A stretch of DNA of 37,296 bases from Microbacterium sp. MYb62 (GCF_002979475.1 NZ_PCOY01000029.1:1-37296); one strand, 5' to 3'; shown: positions 1-7,770, counted from the first letter of the stretch. Made by a program: numbers and translations. The notes: a model not told the origin generated them from the letters alone.

Positions 1-109
1 GGGCGATATACGGGGGAGGGGCGGAGCGTGGAGGCCGGCTTCAGCGGAGAGGGAGGTTGCGCCGCGGCACCCGGTGTCGGTCGGAGGGGGCGGCTGGTAG
101 AAAGGACAC
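1..109. other. Left edge, upstream of the Nudix-like gene
   Basis: G-rich sequence with no gene that I can support. The last part carries a plausible ribosome binding site (AAAGGA) seven or so bases before the ATG at 110. The rest may be the promoter region of that gene or the end of a gene lying outside the window. Confidence 0.4.
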
Positions 110-715
110 ATGGCGGTGCGCACACCTGATCCCGATCCGGAGCCCGACGACGACGGTCTCGGCGGCTTCCGTGATGCGAACCCGCCGACGCCGGATGCGA
201 ACCCCGGCTGGCTGAGCGAGTTCGAGCTCGAGGAGGCGCGACGTCGGCTGCCGATGCTCTATGTCGAGGCGATCCCGGTGCGCACCGACGGCTCCGGCCA
301 GGTGATCGAGATCGGCATCCTGCTGCGTTCCACGCCGATGGGGGAGATGACCCGCACGATCGTGTCCGGCCGCGTCCGCTTCGGCGAGACCATCCGCGAC
401 GCGCTCTTCCGGCATGTGGAGAACGACCTCGGGCCGATGGCTTTCCCGCTGCTGCCGCCGCAGCCGCTCCCCTTCACGGTGGCGGAGTATTTCCCGATCC
501 CCGGTGTGAGCGCGTTCCACGACGACCGTCAGCACGCCGTGTCGCTGGCGTTCGTGGTCCCGGTGACCGGCACGTGCGAACCGCGTCAGGATGCTCTCGA
601 GGTCACCTGGTTCTCTCCGGAGGCCGCCGGCTCCGATGCTGTCGCCGCCGAGATGGAGAACGGACGCGGCACCCTGATCCGCCAGGCTCTCGCAAGCCTC
701 GGCCTCCTGCGCTGA
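110..715 (+). CDS. Nudix hydrolase-like protein (DUF4916-type)
   Basis: A 201-residue soluble protein. Residues 1-35 are acidic and proline-rich and probably disordered. The fold region begins near residue 48. A Nudix-like box lies at about residues 87-108, starting GRVRFGE and ending VENDLG. It keeps the first Gly and the first Glu, but the usual REUxEE core reads RHVEND, so the metal-binding helix is degenerate and nucleotide-diphosphate hydrolysis is doubtful. The overall pattern matches the actinobacterial family annotated as DUF4916 or 'NUDIX hydrolase family protein', whose substrate is not known to me. The ATG at 110 follows AAAGGA. The gene stands alone and is separated from the catabolic operon by 359 bp. 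The family call is fairly sure; the activity is not. Confidence 0.75.
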   Translation: MAVRTPDPDPEPDDDGLGGFRDANPPTPDANPGWLSEFELEEARRRLPMLYVEAIPVRTDGSGQVIEIGILLRSTPMGEMTRTIVSGRVRFGETIRDALFRHVENDLGPMAFPLLPPQPLPFTVAEYFPIPGVSAFHDDRQHAVSLAFVVPVTGTCEPRQDALEVTWFSPEAAGSDAVAAEMENGRGTLIRQALASLGLLR

Positions 716-1000
716 CGCCGGCGGCATCCGCACGCCGCGCCCGGAGGCGCACCCCTCGTCTTCGCCGTGCGCTCGTGACGTAGCCTCCTGCGGTATCGCA
801 TTCGCAGTTCACCCCGGAAACCGACGCTCCCTGGCGCTCTTCCTCGATGGATGCCGCGCCTCTCGGCGCCCCTCTCGCCTCCCCTCGCGCCTCCCCTCAC
901 GACCCCGTCGGTGACCTGTTCGGCGGCCGGACGGGCGACCCGCGCGCGGCTGTTGGCGAGCTCAGGAGAAGAGGCGCTCGCGGACTCTCTCCCCCGCGAG
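716..1000. other. Non-coding stretch before the catabolic regulon
   Basis: No convincing gene on either strand. At 877-898 a pyrimidine-rich block holds two copies of GCCTCCCCTC spaced 12 bp apart. No strong terminator hairpin is visible. The promoter and operator of the next operon start at about 1001. Confidence 0.4.
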
Positions 1001-1029
1001 GTGGCATAGCATCCAATTTCCTATAGGAT
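1001..1029 (+). promoter_or_regulatory. Promoter of the kinase-isomerase-gntR operon
   Basis: Likely -10 box TAGGAT at 1024-1029 with a weak -35 (GTGGCA, 1001-1006) 17 bp upstream. The operator palindrome at 1019-1028 lies on the -10 box. The same arrangement recurs before the second operon at 4816-4843. Confidence 0.5.
1019..1028. promoter_or_regulatory. GntR-type operator, copy 1
   Basis: Perfect 10-bp palindrome TCCTATAGGA within the 14-bp core ATTTCCTATAGGAT that is identical to the second copy at 4833-4842. The FadR subfamily of GntR regulators commonly binds short palindromes with a TA-rich centre. The likely ligand-responsive repressor is the regulator at 4040-4762, encoded in the operon that starts here. 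I saw no third copy in the window. Confidence 0.65.
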
Positions 1030-1039
1030 CGAGGAAACG

Positions 1040-1078
1040 ATGGAGCCGCACCCGTCCCGCCAGAGGAGACCGCAATGA
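1040..1078 (+). CDS. Possible 12-codon leader peptide
   Basis: An ATG at 1040 preceded by GAGGAA opens a 12-residue frame (MEPHPSRQRRPQ) whose TGA overlaps the kinase start as ATGA (1075-1078). If transcription starts about 7 nt after the -10 box, this ATG is almost at the 5' end of the mRNA. It could be a translated leader coupled to the kinase, or chance. There is no amino-acid run that would suggest classical attenuation. Confidence 0.25.
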   Translation: MEPHPSRQRRPQ

Positions 1079-2799
1079 CGCGTTTGTTCGATGATCCCGA
1101 CGATTTCGCCGCGGATTCCGCTGCTGGATTCGTGGCCGCCTCCGCGCGATGGGTCCGTCCTGCGACGGGAGGGGTGGTGCGCTCCACCCGAGGAGCCGAG
1201 CCGACCGTGGCCGTCGTGATCGGCGGCGGCAGCGGGCACTACCCGGCATTCTCCGGGCTGGTCGGCCCGGGCCTTGCCCACGGCGCGGTCATGGGCAATC
1301 TGTTCGCCTCGCCCTCGGCGCACCAGGTGCATGCGGTCGCGACGGCGGCGCACGAGGGGCGCGGGGTGCTGCTCAGCTACGGCAACTACGCGGGCGACGT
1401 GCTGCACTTCTCGCAGGCGCAGGAGCGTCTGCGCACGGCGGGGATCGACTGCCGCACGGTCACGGTCACCGACGATATCTCCAGCGCTCCGCCGGCGGAG
1501 CGACGGAATCGACGCGGCATCGCCGGCGACCTGGTCGTGTTCAAGATCGCCGGTGCGGCGGCCGAGGAGGGGTTGTCCCTCGACGAGGTCGAGCGGGTCG
1601 CCGTTCTCGCCAACGAACGCACGCGGTCACTGGGTGTCGCCTTCGGTGGCTGCACCCTGCCCGGTGCCGCCGAACCGTTGTTCACGGTCCCGGAAGGGCG
1701 CATGGCGGTCGGGTTGGGAATCCACGGCGAACCGGGCATCGACGAGGTCGACGTGCCGACGGCGACGGGGCTCGCCGAGTTATTCGTGTCGTCGCTCCTC
1801 GCCGAGGTCCCGGACGGCATCGACGTGGCCGGTGCCAGGGTCGTGCCGATCCTCAACGGCCTCGGGAGCGTGAAGTACGAGGAGCTCTACGTCGTCTATG
1901 CGGCGGTGGACCGTCTCCTCGCCGAGGCGGGCATCGCGGTCGTCTCTCCGGAGGTGGGCGAGTTCTGCACGAGTTTCGACATGGCGGGTGCCTCGCTCAC
2001 CCTGCTCTGGCTCGACGACGAGCTCGAGCGTCTGTGGCATGCGTCCTGCGACACGGCGGCCTATCGCCGCGGCGCCGTCGACGGCCGCATCGTCGTGGAG
2101 GGGGCGGCCGTCTCCTCCGAGGAGGAGGTCGCGATCGGGCCCGCGACCGATGCGTCCCGGCGTGCCGCCACCGTCGTCGGGCGCTCCCTCGATGCGATGG
2201 CGTCGATGCTGGATGCCGAGGCGGACGAGCTCGGTCGCATCGACCGGATCGCCGGGGACGGGGACCACGGGATCGGCATGCAGCGGGGTAGTCGCGCGGC
2301 CGCCGCAGCCGCCGCGAAGGCGGTCGCAGCGGGCGGGGGAGCCCGCACCGCCCTGCAGCATGCCGGGGATGCCTGGGCCGACAAGGGCGGGGGCACCTCC
2401 GGCGCGATCTGGGGCGAGATGCTCGTGGCGCTCGGCGCCGCCCTGGGCGACGACGTCGACGTCGACGCGTCCGCGGTCGGCGCCGGTGTCGCGCGGATGA
2501 AGGATGCGGTGATGGCCTTCGGAAAGGCCACCGTCGGGGACAAGACGATGATCGACGCGATCGTCCCGTTCTCCGATCGACTGGGCACGCGTCTCGCCGC
2601 CGGCGACGACCTCGTGACGGCGTGGGCGGAGGCTGCGGAGACCGCGACCTCCGCCGCGCGGGCCACGGCAGATCTCACCGCCCGCCTCGGACGCGCCCGT
2701 GCGCACGGCGACAAGAGCCTGGGCACACCGGACCCCGGCGCGATCTCCTTCGCGCTCATCACGCACACGGTGCACGACATCCTGAAAGGGGATGACTGA
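1075..2799 (+). CDS. Dihydroxyacetone kinase family protein, probable tetrulose kinase
   Basis: 574 residues with a fused DhaK-DhaL architecture, the ATP-dependent form of the family. The DhaK domain (about 1-340) has the phosphate-binding GGGSGH at 50-55 and the motif GIHGEP at 215-220; His217 is the residue that covalently holds the ketone substrate in this family. The DhaL nucleotide domain (about 370-574) carries GDGDHG near 393-398 for Mg-ATP. The family phosphorylates dihydroxyacetone and, in erythritol and threitol pathways, L- or D-erythrulose. Because the next genes are RpiB- and TIM-type isomerases, a four-carbon ketose such as erythrulose is the likelier substrate; this is inference. 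It is the first gene of the operon, with ribosome binding site GAGGAG before the ATG at 1075, and it ends one base before the next start. Confidence 0.85.
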   Translation: MTRLFDDPDDFAADSAAGFVAASARWVRPATGGVVRSTRGAEPTVAVVIGGGSGHYPAFSGLVGPGLAHGAVMGNLFASPSAHQVHAVATAAHEGRGVLLSYGNYAGDVLHFSQAQERLRTAGIDCRTVTVTDDISSAPPAERRNRRGIAGDLVVFKIAGAAAEEGLSLDEVERVAVLANERTRSLGVAFGGCTLPGAAEPLFTVPEGRMAVGLGIHGEPGIDEVDVPTATGLAELFVSSLLAEVPDGIDVAGARVVPILNGLGSVKYEELYVVYAAVDRLLAEAGIAVVSPEVGEFCTSFDMAGASLTLLWLDDELERLWHASCDTAAYRRGAVDGRIVVEGAAVSSEEEVAIGPATDASRRAATVVGRSLDAMASMLDAEADELGRIDRIAGDGDHGIGMQRGSRAAAAAAAKAVAAGGGARTALQHAGDAWADKGGGTSGAIWGEMLVALGAALGDDVDVDASAVGAGVARMKDAVMAFGKATVGDKTMIDAIVPFSDRLGTRLAAGDDLVTAWAEAAETATSAARATADLTARLGRARAHGDKSLGTPDPGAISFALITHTVHDILKGDD

Positions 2800-2800
2800 C

Positions 2801-3256
2801 ATGACACTTCGACTCGTCATCGGTTCGGACGACGCCGGCCACACCTACAAGGAACGGATCAAAGCCGATCTGCTCGCCAACCCCCTGGTCGCTGAGGTGG
2901 TCGACGTGGGCGTCGACGCCGACGGGCACACCCACTATCCGGCCATCGCCACCGCGGCGGCGGAGCGGGTGGCGGCGGGCGAGGCGGATCGCGCGATCCT
3001 CATCTGCGGGACCGGACTGGGTGTCGCGATCGCCGCGAACAAAGTCGGCGGTATCCGGGCCGTCACGGCGCACGACTCGTTCAGCGTCGAGCGCTCCGTC
3101 CTCTCCAACGACGCCCAGGTGCTGTGCATGGGGCAGCGGGTGATCGGCGTCGAGCTCGCCCGGCGTCTGGCGGCGGAGTGGCTGACGTACACCTTCGATC
3201 CGCAGAGCGCGTCGGCCGAGAAGGTGCGGGAGATCCGCGCCTACGAAGGTCGCTGA
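2801..3256 (+). CDS. RpiB/LacAB-family sugar-phosphate isomerase, probable tetrulose-4-phosphate isomerase
   Basis: 151 residues, the usual RpiB length. The conserved Cys69 lies in ICGTGLG, the position of the catalytic base of E. coli RpiB. The histidine that opens the furanose ring in E. coli RpiB (in QHND) is replaced by Ser102 (LSND). A four-carbon 4-phosphate ketose cannot form a furanose ring, so this loss fits a D-erythrulose 4-phosphate isomerase of the EryI/DerI kind rather than ribose 5-phosphate isomerase; that step is my inference. I chose the ATG at 2801 because GGGG lies at a proper distance; an in-frame ATG at 2792 has no spacing for it. It overlaps nothing and is followed 13 bp later by the TIM-type gene. 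D-erythrose 4-phosphate would be the product. Confidence 0.8.
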   Translation: MTLRLVIGSDDAGHTYKERIKADLLANPLVAEVVDVGVDADGHTHYPAIATAAAERVAAGEADRAILICGTGLGVAIAANKVGGIRAVTAHDSFSVERSVLSNDAQVLCMGQRVIGVELARRLAAEWLTYTFDPQSASAEKVREIRAYEGR

Positions 3257-3269
3257 CGACGGGCTCCCC

Positions 3270-4010
3270 ATGTTGATCGGCGCGAGTCTGAAGATGTACT
3301 TCTCCCACGCCAGGACGCTCGAGTGGGTGTCCGAGGTCGGGGCGATACTGGCGTCCCACCCGGCTCGGGAGGCGGTGACCGCGTTCGTCATCCCGCAGTA
3401 TCCGTCGATCCCGGCCAGCGTCGAGCGCGGCGCCGGCCTCGCGGTCGGGGCGCAGGATGTGGCGGCCGAGGACTGGGGGGCGTTCACGGGCGAGGTCTCG
3501 GCGGCAGTGCTCGCGGAGCTCGGATGCCGGTATGTCGAGGTCGGGCATGCCGAGCGGCGTCGCCTCTTCGGCGACACCGACGAGGTGATCGCCGCCAAGG
3601 TCCACGCGGCGATGCGCCACGGTCTCGTCCCGATCATCTGCGTCGGGGAGGCCGAGCACGTCGATGCCGCCGAGGCGGCGAGCGCGTGTATCGAGCAGAT
3701 CCGCTCCGCCCTGTCCGCGGCCGACGCCGTCGGCGCGGACGGCGGATTCATCGTGGCCTACGAGCCGCTGTGGGCCATCGGCGCTCCTGCTCCGGCCGCC
3801 CCGGAGCACATCCGCGCGGTCTGCGCGCGGTTGCGTGCGGAACTCGTGCTCGGCACCCGCGAGGCGAGGGTGATCTACGGCGGAAGTGCAGGTCCCGGCC
3901 TGCTCGGCCTGATCGCCGACAGCGTCGATGGGCTCTTCCTCGGTCGGTTCGCGCACGATCCGGCCGCAGTTCGTGACATCCTCGATGAAGTGGACGCCCT
4001 GACCCGGTGA
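3270..4010 (+). CDS. Triosephosphate-isomerase-like protein, probable L-erythrulose-1-phosphate isomerase
   Basis: 246 residues with the catalytic set of triosephosphate isomerase: Lys8 (SLKMY), His93 (VGHAERR), Glu165 (AYEPLWAIG) and the phosphate loop YGGSAGP near 203-209. Two features differ from housekeeping TpiA: the Asn before the catalytic Lys (NWK) is Ser6, and the lid loop reads WAIGAPAP rather than WAIGTG. TIM paralogues with such changes next to an RpiB paralogue and a tetrulose kinase are known in erythritol and threitol catabolism (EryH, LerI), where they interconvert L-erythrulose 1-phosphate and D-erythrulose 4-phosphate. The context makes that role likely here. The start at 3270 has only a weak ribosome binding site and probably relies on coupling to the upstream gene. 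Confidence 0.8.
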   Translation: MLIGASLKMYFSHARTLEWVSEVGAILASHPAREAVTAFVIPQYPSIPASVERGAGLAVGAQDVAAEDWGAFTGEVSAAVLAELGCRYVEVGHAERRRLFGDTDEVIAAKVHAAMRHGLVPIICVGEAEHVDAAEAASACIEQIRSALSAADAVGADGGFIVAYEPLWAIGAPAPAAPEHIRAVCARLRAELVLGTREARVIYGGSAGPGLLGLIADSVDGLFLGRFAHDPAAVRDILDEVDALTR

Positions 4011-4039
4011 GTGCGTCTCGCGAATCCGGAAGAGGGACG

Positions 4040-4762
4040 ATGGCCACAGCACGTGACGGCAGCCTGCGCGGGCTCGACTCGACGATCGAGCGCCGAGGGC
4101 TGCGCGATCATGTGTACGAGCGCATCCTGCAGCTGCTGCTGAGCGGCGAGGTGGCGCCGGGCGAACGGCTCTCGATCGACACGATCGCCCGCCAGCTCGA
4201 CGTGTCTCCCACGCCGGTGCGCGAGGCGATGGTGCAGCTCGAGCGCACCGGCCTGGTCACCCGCGAGGCGCTCAAGGGCTATCGTGTCGCGCCCCCGCTC
4301 GGCCTCGCCCAGCTGCGGGAGCTCTTCGAGGCCCGCATCATGCTCGAGGCCCGTGCGGCGCGCCTGGCCACGCCGGCGACCGCCGAGATGCTCGAAGAAC
4401 TCCGCATCGCGGAGGAGGCGCACCGCCACATGGGGGAGCGCGTCATCACGGCGCTGCGTGCCGGTGCCACCGACGTCGAGCTGACCACGGCCTATTTCAC
4501 CGCCGATGCGGCGTTCCATCGCGTCGTCTTCGATCACTGCGGCAATCGCTATCTGACCGAGATGTCCGAGACCCTGGGGGCGCAGCTGCACCGCATGCGG
4601 CAGTCGGTCCTGCACGGTGTGACCGATGTGCGCGAGGCGATCGCCGAGCACGAGGCCATCGTGGATGCTTTCGCGAGCGACGACGAGGACGCTCCGGAGC
4701 GGTTGATGCAGCACCACATCGAGCAGGTGCGGTCGCGCTCGCTCGATCTCGAGCAGTCCTGA
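4040..4762 (+). CDS. GntR-family regulator, FadR/FCD subfamily
   Basis: 240 residues. The N-terminal winged helix spans about 20-85, with the recognition helix SPTPVREAM near 56-64. The C-terminal FCD ligand domain (about 88-225) shows the FHRVVFDH, EHEAIV and QHHIEQV segments that usually supply metal and ligand contacts. FCD regulators respond to small organic acids or sugar acids, which agrees with the enzymes encoded around it. It closes the first operon and probably represses both operons through TCCTATAGGA at 1019 and 4833, so it would be autoregulated. I start it at the ATG at 4040, which has AGAGGG before it; a GTG at 4007 in the same frame overlaps the upstream stop and would add 11 residues. 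Confidence 0.85.
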   Translation: MATARDGSLRGLDSTIERRGLRDHVYERILQLLLSGEVAPGERLSIDTIARQLDVSPTPVREAMVQLERTGLVTREALKGYRVAPPLGLAQLRELFEARIMLEARAARLATPATAEMLEELRIAEEAHRHMGERVITALRAGATDVELTTAYFTADAAFHRVVFDHCGNRYLTEMSETLGAQLHRMRQSVLHGVTDVREAIAEHEAIVDAFASDDEDAPERLMQHHIEQVRSRSLDLEQS

Positions 4763-4815
4763 ACCGCTGAGATCCGCTTCCGACATCGGGTCGATGGACG
4801 GGCGGATTCCCCTTC

Positions 4816-4843
4816 TTGACTCCATGCCTATTTCCTATAGGAT
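4816..4843 (+). promoter_or_regulatory. Promoter of the acid-sugar operon
   Basis: TTGACT at 4816-4821 and TAGGAT at 4838-4843, spaced 16 bp: the best sigma-70-type promoter in the window. The palindrome at 4833-4842 covers the -10 box, so binding there would block RNA polymerase. A small hairpin (AGAGCC / GGCTCT, 4850-4867) follows in the 5' leader. Confidence 0.7.
4833..4842. promoter_or_regulatory. GntR-type operator, copy 2
   Basis: TCCTATAGGA, identical to the copy at 1019-1028 and placed the same way on the -10 box. The two copies tie the kinase-isomerase operon and the acid-sugar operon into one regulon. Confidence 0.7.
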
Positions 4844-4885
4844 CTACGAAGAGCCGCTCGGGGCTCTCACGTCAACGGAGTCGTC

Positions 4886-5833
4886 ATGACCGCATCGCCG
4901 CACCCCTTCACCAGCGAGAGCTGGCCCATCGCCGTGTGCATGCACGGGTTCGCCCCCGTCGCCGCAGACGGCACCCGCCTGCACGACGCATCGGCGGAGA
5001 GTTGGGATGCGGTGTTCCGCCAGATCGAGCGCCTCGGCTTCACCGCCGTCGAGATCGCCGACAGCCACATCCGCCCCGCCGACCTCACCCCCGCACGCCG
5101 CGCAGAGCTCCAGACGATCGCGCGCAGCCACGGCGTCGAACTGCTCTCCGTGCACGTGCAGCGGCAGAGCGTGATCGAGCCGGGCAAGGGCGAGCAGAAC
5201 CTCGCCTACGCGCACCGGGCCATCGATGCCGCCGCCGAGCTCGGCATGAGCGTGTTCTCGACGGGCCTGCACCAGCCGTTCAGCGAGGCGCAGCGCAGGG
5301 CTCTCTGGTTCTGGACGGCGCAGGGGCCGATCGATCCCGACGACGCCGAGACGCGGGCACTGGCGGTGCGACGCCTCCGCGAACTCGGCGAGCACGCCGC
5401 ATCCGTCGGCCTGCCGATGTCGCTGGAGATGTACGAGGACACCTACCTCGGGACAGCCGACAGCGCCGTGCGCCTGATCGAGGAGATCGGCCTCGACAAC
5501 GTCGGCCTCAACCCCGACATCGGCAACCTCGTGCGACTGCACCGTCCGATCGAGGACTGGCGCGAGATGCACGAGAAGACCCTGCCCTACGCGAACTACT
5601 GGCACGTGAAGAACTACATCCGCGACGAGTCGGCCGACGGCACCTGGCAGACGGCCGTGCCCACCAGCCTCGAGCTGGGACTCATCAACTACCGGGCCAT
5701 GGTCACGCGGGCGGTCGAGGTGGGTTTCCGCGGCCCCTTCCTCATGGAGCAGTACGGCGGAGACAGCCTCGGCGTCTGCGCATCCAACCGCGACTACCTC
5801 CGCACCCTGCTGCCGGAACAGGCCAGGGCCTGA
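4886..5833 (+). CDS. Sugar phosphate isomerase/epimerase-like TIM barrel protein
   Basis: 315 residues of the xylose-isomerase-like (AP endonuclease family 2) TIM barrel fold. The expected divalent-metal ligands are visible: Glu181 (SLEMYED), Asp211 (NPDIGN), His240 (WHVKNY) and Glu288 (MEQYGGD). Members of this fold isomerise or epimerise sugars and keto acids, and some act as dehydratases or decarboxylases. It is the first gene of the second operon, directly behind the GntR-controlled promoter, so it probably acts on the operon's main intermediate. In L-threonate pathways a protein of this fold (OtnI) isomerises 2-oxo-tetronate. A decarboxylase role on a 3-oxo acid would also fill a gap here. 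The exact reaction cannot be read from the sequence. Confidence 0.7.
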   Translation: MTASPHPFTSESWPIAVCMHGFAPVAADGTRLHDASAESWDAVFRQIERLGFTAVEIADSHIRPADLTPARRAELQTIARSHGVELLSVHVQRQSVIEPGKGEQNLAYAHRAIDAAAELGMSVFSTGLHQPFSEAQRRALWFWTAQGPIDPDDAETRALAVRRLRELGEHAASVGLPMSLEMYEDTYLGTADSAVRLIEEIGLDNVGLNPDIGNLVRLHRPIEDWREMHEKTLPYANYWHVKNYIRDESADGTWQTAVPTSLELGLINYRAMVTRAVEVGFRGPFLMEQYGGDSLGVCASNRDYLRTLLPEQARA

Positions 5834-5859
5834 ACGAGAACGGACGAAGGAGAACCGTG

Positions 5860-6831
5860 ATGACTGAGAACGAACGTCCCGTGTACGCGGTGATCGGCAG
5901 CGGCTACATGGGCGGCGGCATCGCCCAGTCGCTCGCGCTGTCGGGTGCCGACGTGCGCATCGCCGACGTCGACGTCGACATCGCCCGCGGCAACCGCGAC
6001 CGCCTGATCGCCGAGGCGGAGCAGTTCGCCGCAGACGGGCTGTTCCCAGAGGGGGCGTCCGCGATCATCGCCGAGCGCCTCACCGCCACCACGATCGAGG
6101 ATGCCGTCGCCGGTGCCACCTTCATCGAGGAGGCCGTGCCGGAGAAGATCGAGATCAAGCACGCCACTCTGCGCCGCATCAGCGACGCCGCGGACCCCGA
6201 CGCGATCATCGGCAGCAACACCTCCACGATCCTGATCGGCCGGCTGGCCGAGGCCGTCACGAATCCGGGGCGCTTCCTCGGCGTGCACTTCTCCAACCCC
6301 GCGCCGTTCATCCCGGGAGTCGAACTGATCCCGCACGCAGGAACGGACGAGGCCGTCCTCCCGATCGTCGAGGAGATCGTCGCCGCGACCGGCAAGGAGA
6401 CCGCGCGGGTGAAGGACGCGACGGGGTTCGTGCTCAACCGCCTGCAGTACGCGCTGTTCCACGAGGCGACGCAGCTCGTGGAGGAGGGCGTGGCCACTCC
6501 CGAGGACATCGATACGATCGTGCGCACGACCTTCGGATTCCGCCTGCCGTTCTTCGGTCCGTTCGCGATCGCCGACATGGCCGGACTCGACGTGTACGCG
6601 TTCTGCTACGCCTCCCTGCAGACCGAGTTCCCCGAGCGTTTCGCGACCCCGGGGATCCTCGACGAGCTGGTCTCGGCCGGCAAGCTCGGCACCAAGTCCG
6701 GCGCCGGCTTCCTCGACGTGCCCGCCGACCGCACCCCGGAACTCGTCGCCTACCGCAACAAGGCCTACGTCGCGATGAAGAAGCTCGTCGACGAACTCGG
6801 CCCCGCCCCGGTCCACCCCCTCCAGAGCTGA
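5860..6831 (+). CDS. 3-hydroxyacyl-CoA dehydrogenase-like NAD-dependent dehydrogenase
   Basis: 323 residues, the single-domain-pair form. The Rossmann domain begins with VIGSGYMGGGIA (11-22). EEAVPEK at about 90-96 and SNTSTI at about 119-124 follow, with the catalytic His143 in GVHFSNP and the helical C-terminal domain (about 190-323) starting TGFVLNRL. The family includes 3-hydroxybutyryl-CoA dehydrogenase and L-gulonate 3-dehydrogenase. In a sugar-acid operon the latter type of reaction, oxidising a 3-hydroxy acid to a 3-oxo acid without CoA, seems more fitting; this is inference. The ATG at 5860 has AAGGAG seven bases upstream; a GTG at 5857 is less well spaced. It lies 26 bp after the TIM barrel gene and 11 bp before the SDR gene. 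Confidence 0.75.
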   Translation: MTENERPVYAVIGSGYMGGGIAQSLALSGADVRIADVDVDIARGNRDRLIAEAEQFAADGLFPEGASAIIAERLTATTIEDAVAGATFIEEAVPEKIEIKHATLRRISDAADPDAIIGSNTSTILIGRLAEAVTNPGRFLGVHFSNPAPFIPGVELIPHAGTDEAVLPIVEEIVAATGKETARVKDATGFVLNRLQYALFHEATQLVEEGVATPEDIDTIVRTTFGFRLPFFGPFAIADMAGLDVYAFCYASLQTEFPERFATPGILDELVSAGKLGTKSGAGFLDVPADRTPELVAYRNKAYVAMKKLVDELGPAPVHPLQS

Positions 6832-6842
6832 AGGAACCCGTC

Positions 6843-7613
6843 ATGGCATCCCTCTTCCCCGAAGAACGCACCGTCATCCTCACCGGTGCCGCGAGCCCCC
6901 GCGGCATCGGCCGCGCGACCGCTTTCCACCTCGCCGAGCGCGGATGGAACGTCGGCATCATCGACGTCGACGGCGAGGCTGCCGCGCGCACCGCCGCCGA
7001 GGTCGCGGAGACCCACGGTGTGCGCGCCGCGGGCGCCGGCGCCGACGTGTCGGACCGCGCGCAGGCCGTCGCGGCCGTGGACACCCTGGAAGCCGCGCTC
7101 CCGCAGGTGGTGGCGCTGGTGAACTTCGCCGGCGTCTCCTCGCCCGTCCCGTACCTGGAGGTGACGCCCGAGGAGTGGCACCGCGTGCAGGGGATCAACC
7201 TGGAGGGCGTGCACTGGGTCACCCAGCGCGTCGCCCGCACGCTCGCGGCGAACGGCGTCGGTCGCCTGGTCGGCATCTCCTCGGTCTCCGCCCAGCGCGG
7301 CGGCGGCACGTTCTCGAAGACCCCGTACTCGGCGTCGAAGGCCGGCGTCATCGGACTCATGCGCTCGATCGCCCGTGAACTCGGCCCGCTCGGCGTCACC
7401 GCGAACGTCATCTCGCCCGGACCCATCGACACCGACATCATGGGCGGCACCCTGACCGAAGAGCGCAAGACCGCGATGGCGGCAGACGGCGTCCTTCCCC
7501 GCATCGGCACTCCCACGGACATCGCGGCGGCTGTCGCCTACCTCATCAGCGAAGACGCCGGATTCGTGACGGGCCAGACCCTGAACGTCGACGGCGGCCT
7601 CTACATGCATTGA
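6843..7613 (+). CDS. SDR-family NAD(P)-dependent oxidoreductase
   Basis: 256-residue classical short-chain dehydrogenase. The cofactor motif TGAASPRGIG is at 14-23; Asp41 at the end of beta-2 favours NAD over NADP. NFAG is at 94-97, the catalytic Ser is in ISSVS near 145-149, with Tyr162 and Lys166 in YSASK, and the C-terminal TGQTLNVDGG is typical. It resembles polyol or 3-oxoacyl reductase-type SDRs. In this operon it probably oxidises a hydroxyl of a polyol, aldonate or lactone precursor. The exact substrate is unknown. The ribosome binding site is GAAGGA just after the upstream stop. Confidence 0.8.
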   Translation: MASLFPEERTVILTGAASPRGIGRATAFHLAERGWNVGIIDVDGEAAARTAAEVAETHGVRAAGAGADVSDRAQAVAAVDTLEAALPQVVALVNFAGVSSPVPYLEVTPEEWHRVQGINLEGVHWVTQRVARTLAANGVGRLVGISSVSAQRGGGTFSKTPYSASKAGVIGLMRSIARELGPLGVTANVISPGPIDTDIMGGTLTEERKTAMAADGVLPRIGTPTDIAAAVAYLISEDAGFVTGQTLNVDGGLYMH

Positions 7614-7624
7614 GAGAGAACACC

Positions 7625-7726
7625 ATGACCCGCACCTGGTCCAAGGGCCGCATCGCCTTCCTCGTGCTCGGAGTGATCTGCGTGGCCGTCGGCCTCTTCC
7701 TGATCATCCCGGCACTGGGCGGCTGA
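7625..7726 (+). CDS. 33-residue single-pass membrane peptide
   Basis: A short frame beginning MTRTWSKGR and ending PALGG, with GAGAGA placed before the ATG at 7625. Residues about 10-28 are almost entirely hydrophobic and form one predicted membrane helix; the N-terminus is basic (Arg3, Lys7, Arg9), so it should face the cytoplasm. It sits 11 bp after the SDR stop and 44 bp before the MFS permease start, inside the operon. Third codon positions are strongly GC-rich, which supports real coding. It could be a small partner subunit of the permease, as known for other transporter-associated microproteins; this is inference. Confidence 0.6.
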   Translation: MTRTWSKGRIAFLVLGVICVAVGLFLIIPALGG

Positions 7727-7770
7727 GCCCGTCATCACCCCTCGATAGAAGCACTCAAAGGAGAGTCCAC

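Noticed and set aside
41..733. Long minus-strand frame opposite the Nudix-like gene
   Set aside because: Arg/His-rich translation and a plus-strand gene with clear family features in the same place; it is an antisense shadow caused by high GC.
3270..4010. Housekeeping triosephosphate isomerase
   Set aside because: The NWK and WAIGTG motifs are altered and the gene lies in a GntR-controlled operon with a tetrulose-type kinase and isomerase, not with gap and pgk.
4886..5833. DNA repair endonuclease IV
   Set aside because: The protein has the same TIM barrel fold, but its context, operator and metal motifs fit a sugar isomerase-like enzyme and it lacks the endonuclease IV signatures.
5850..6831. 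Fatty-acid beta-oxidation operon because of the hydroxyacyl-CoA dehydrogenase-like gene
   Set aside because: No thiolase, enoyl-CoA hydratase or acyl-CoA dehydrogenase is present; all neighbours are sugar or sugar-acid enzymes.
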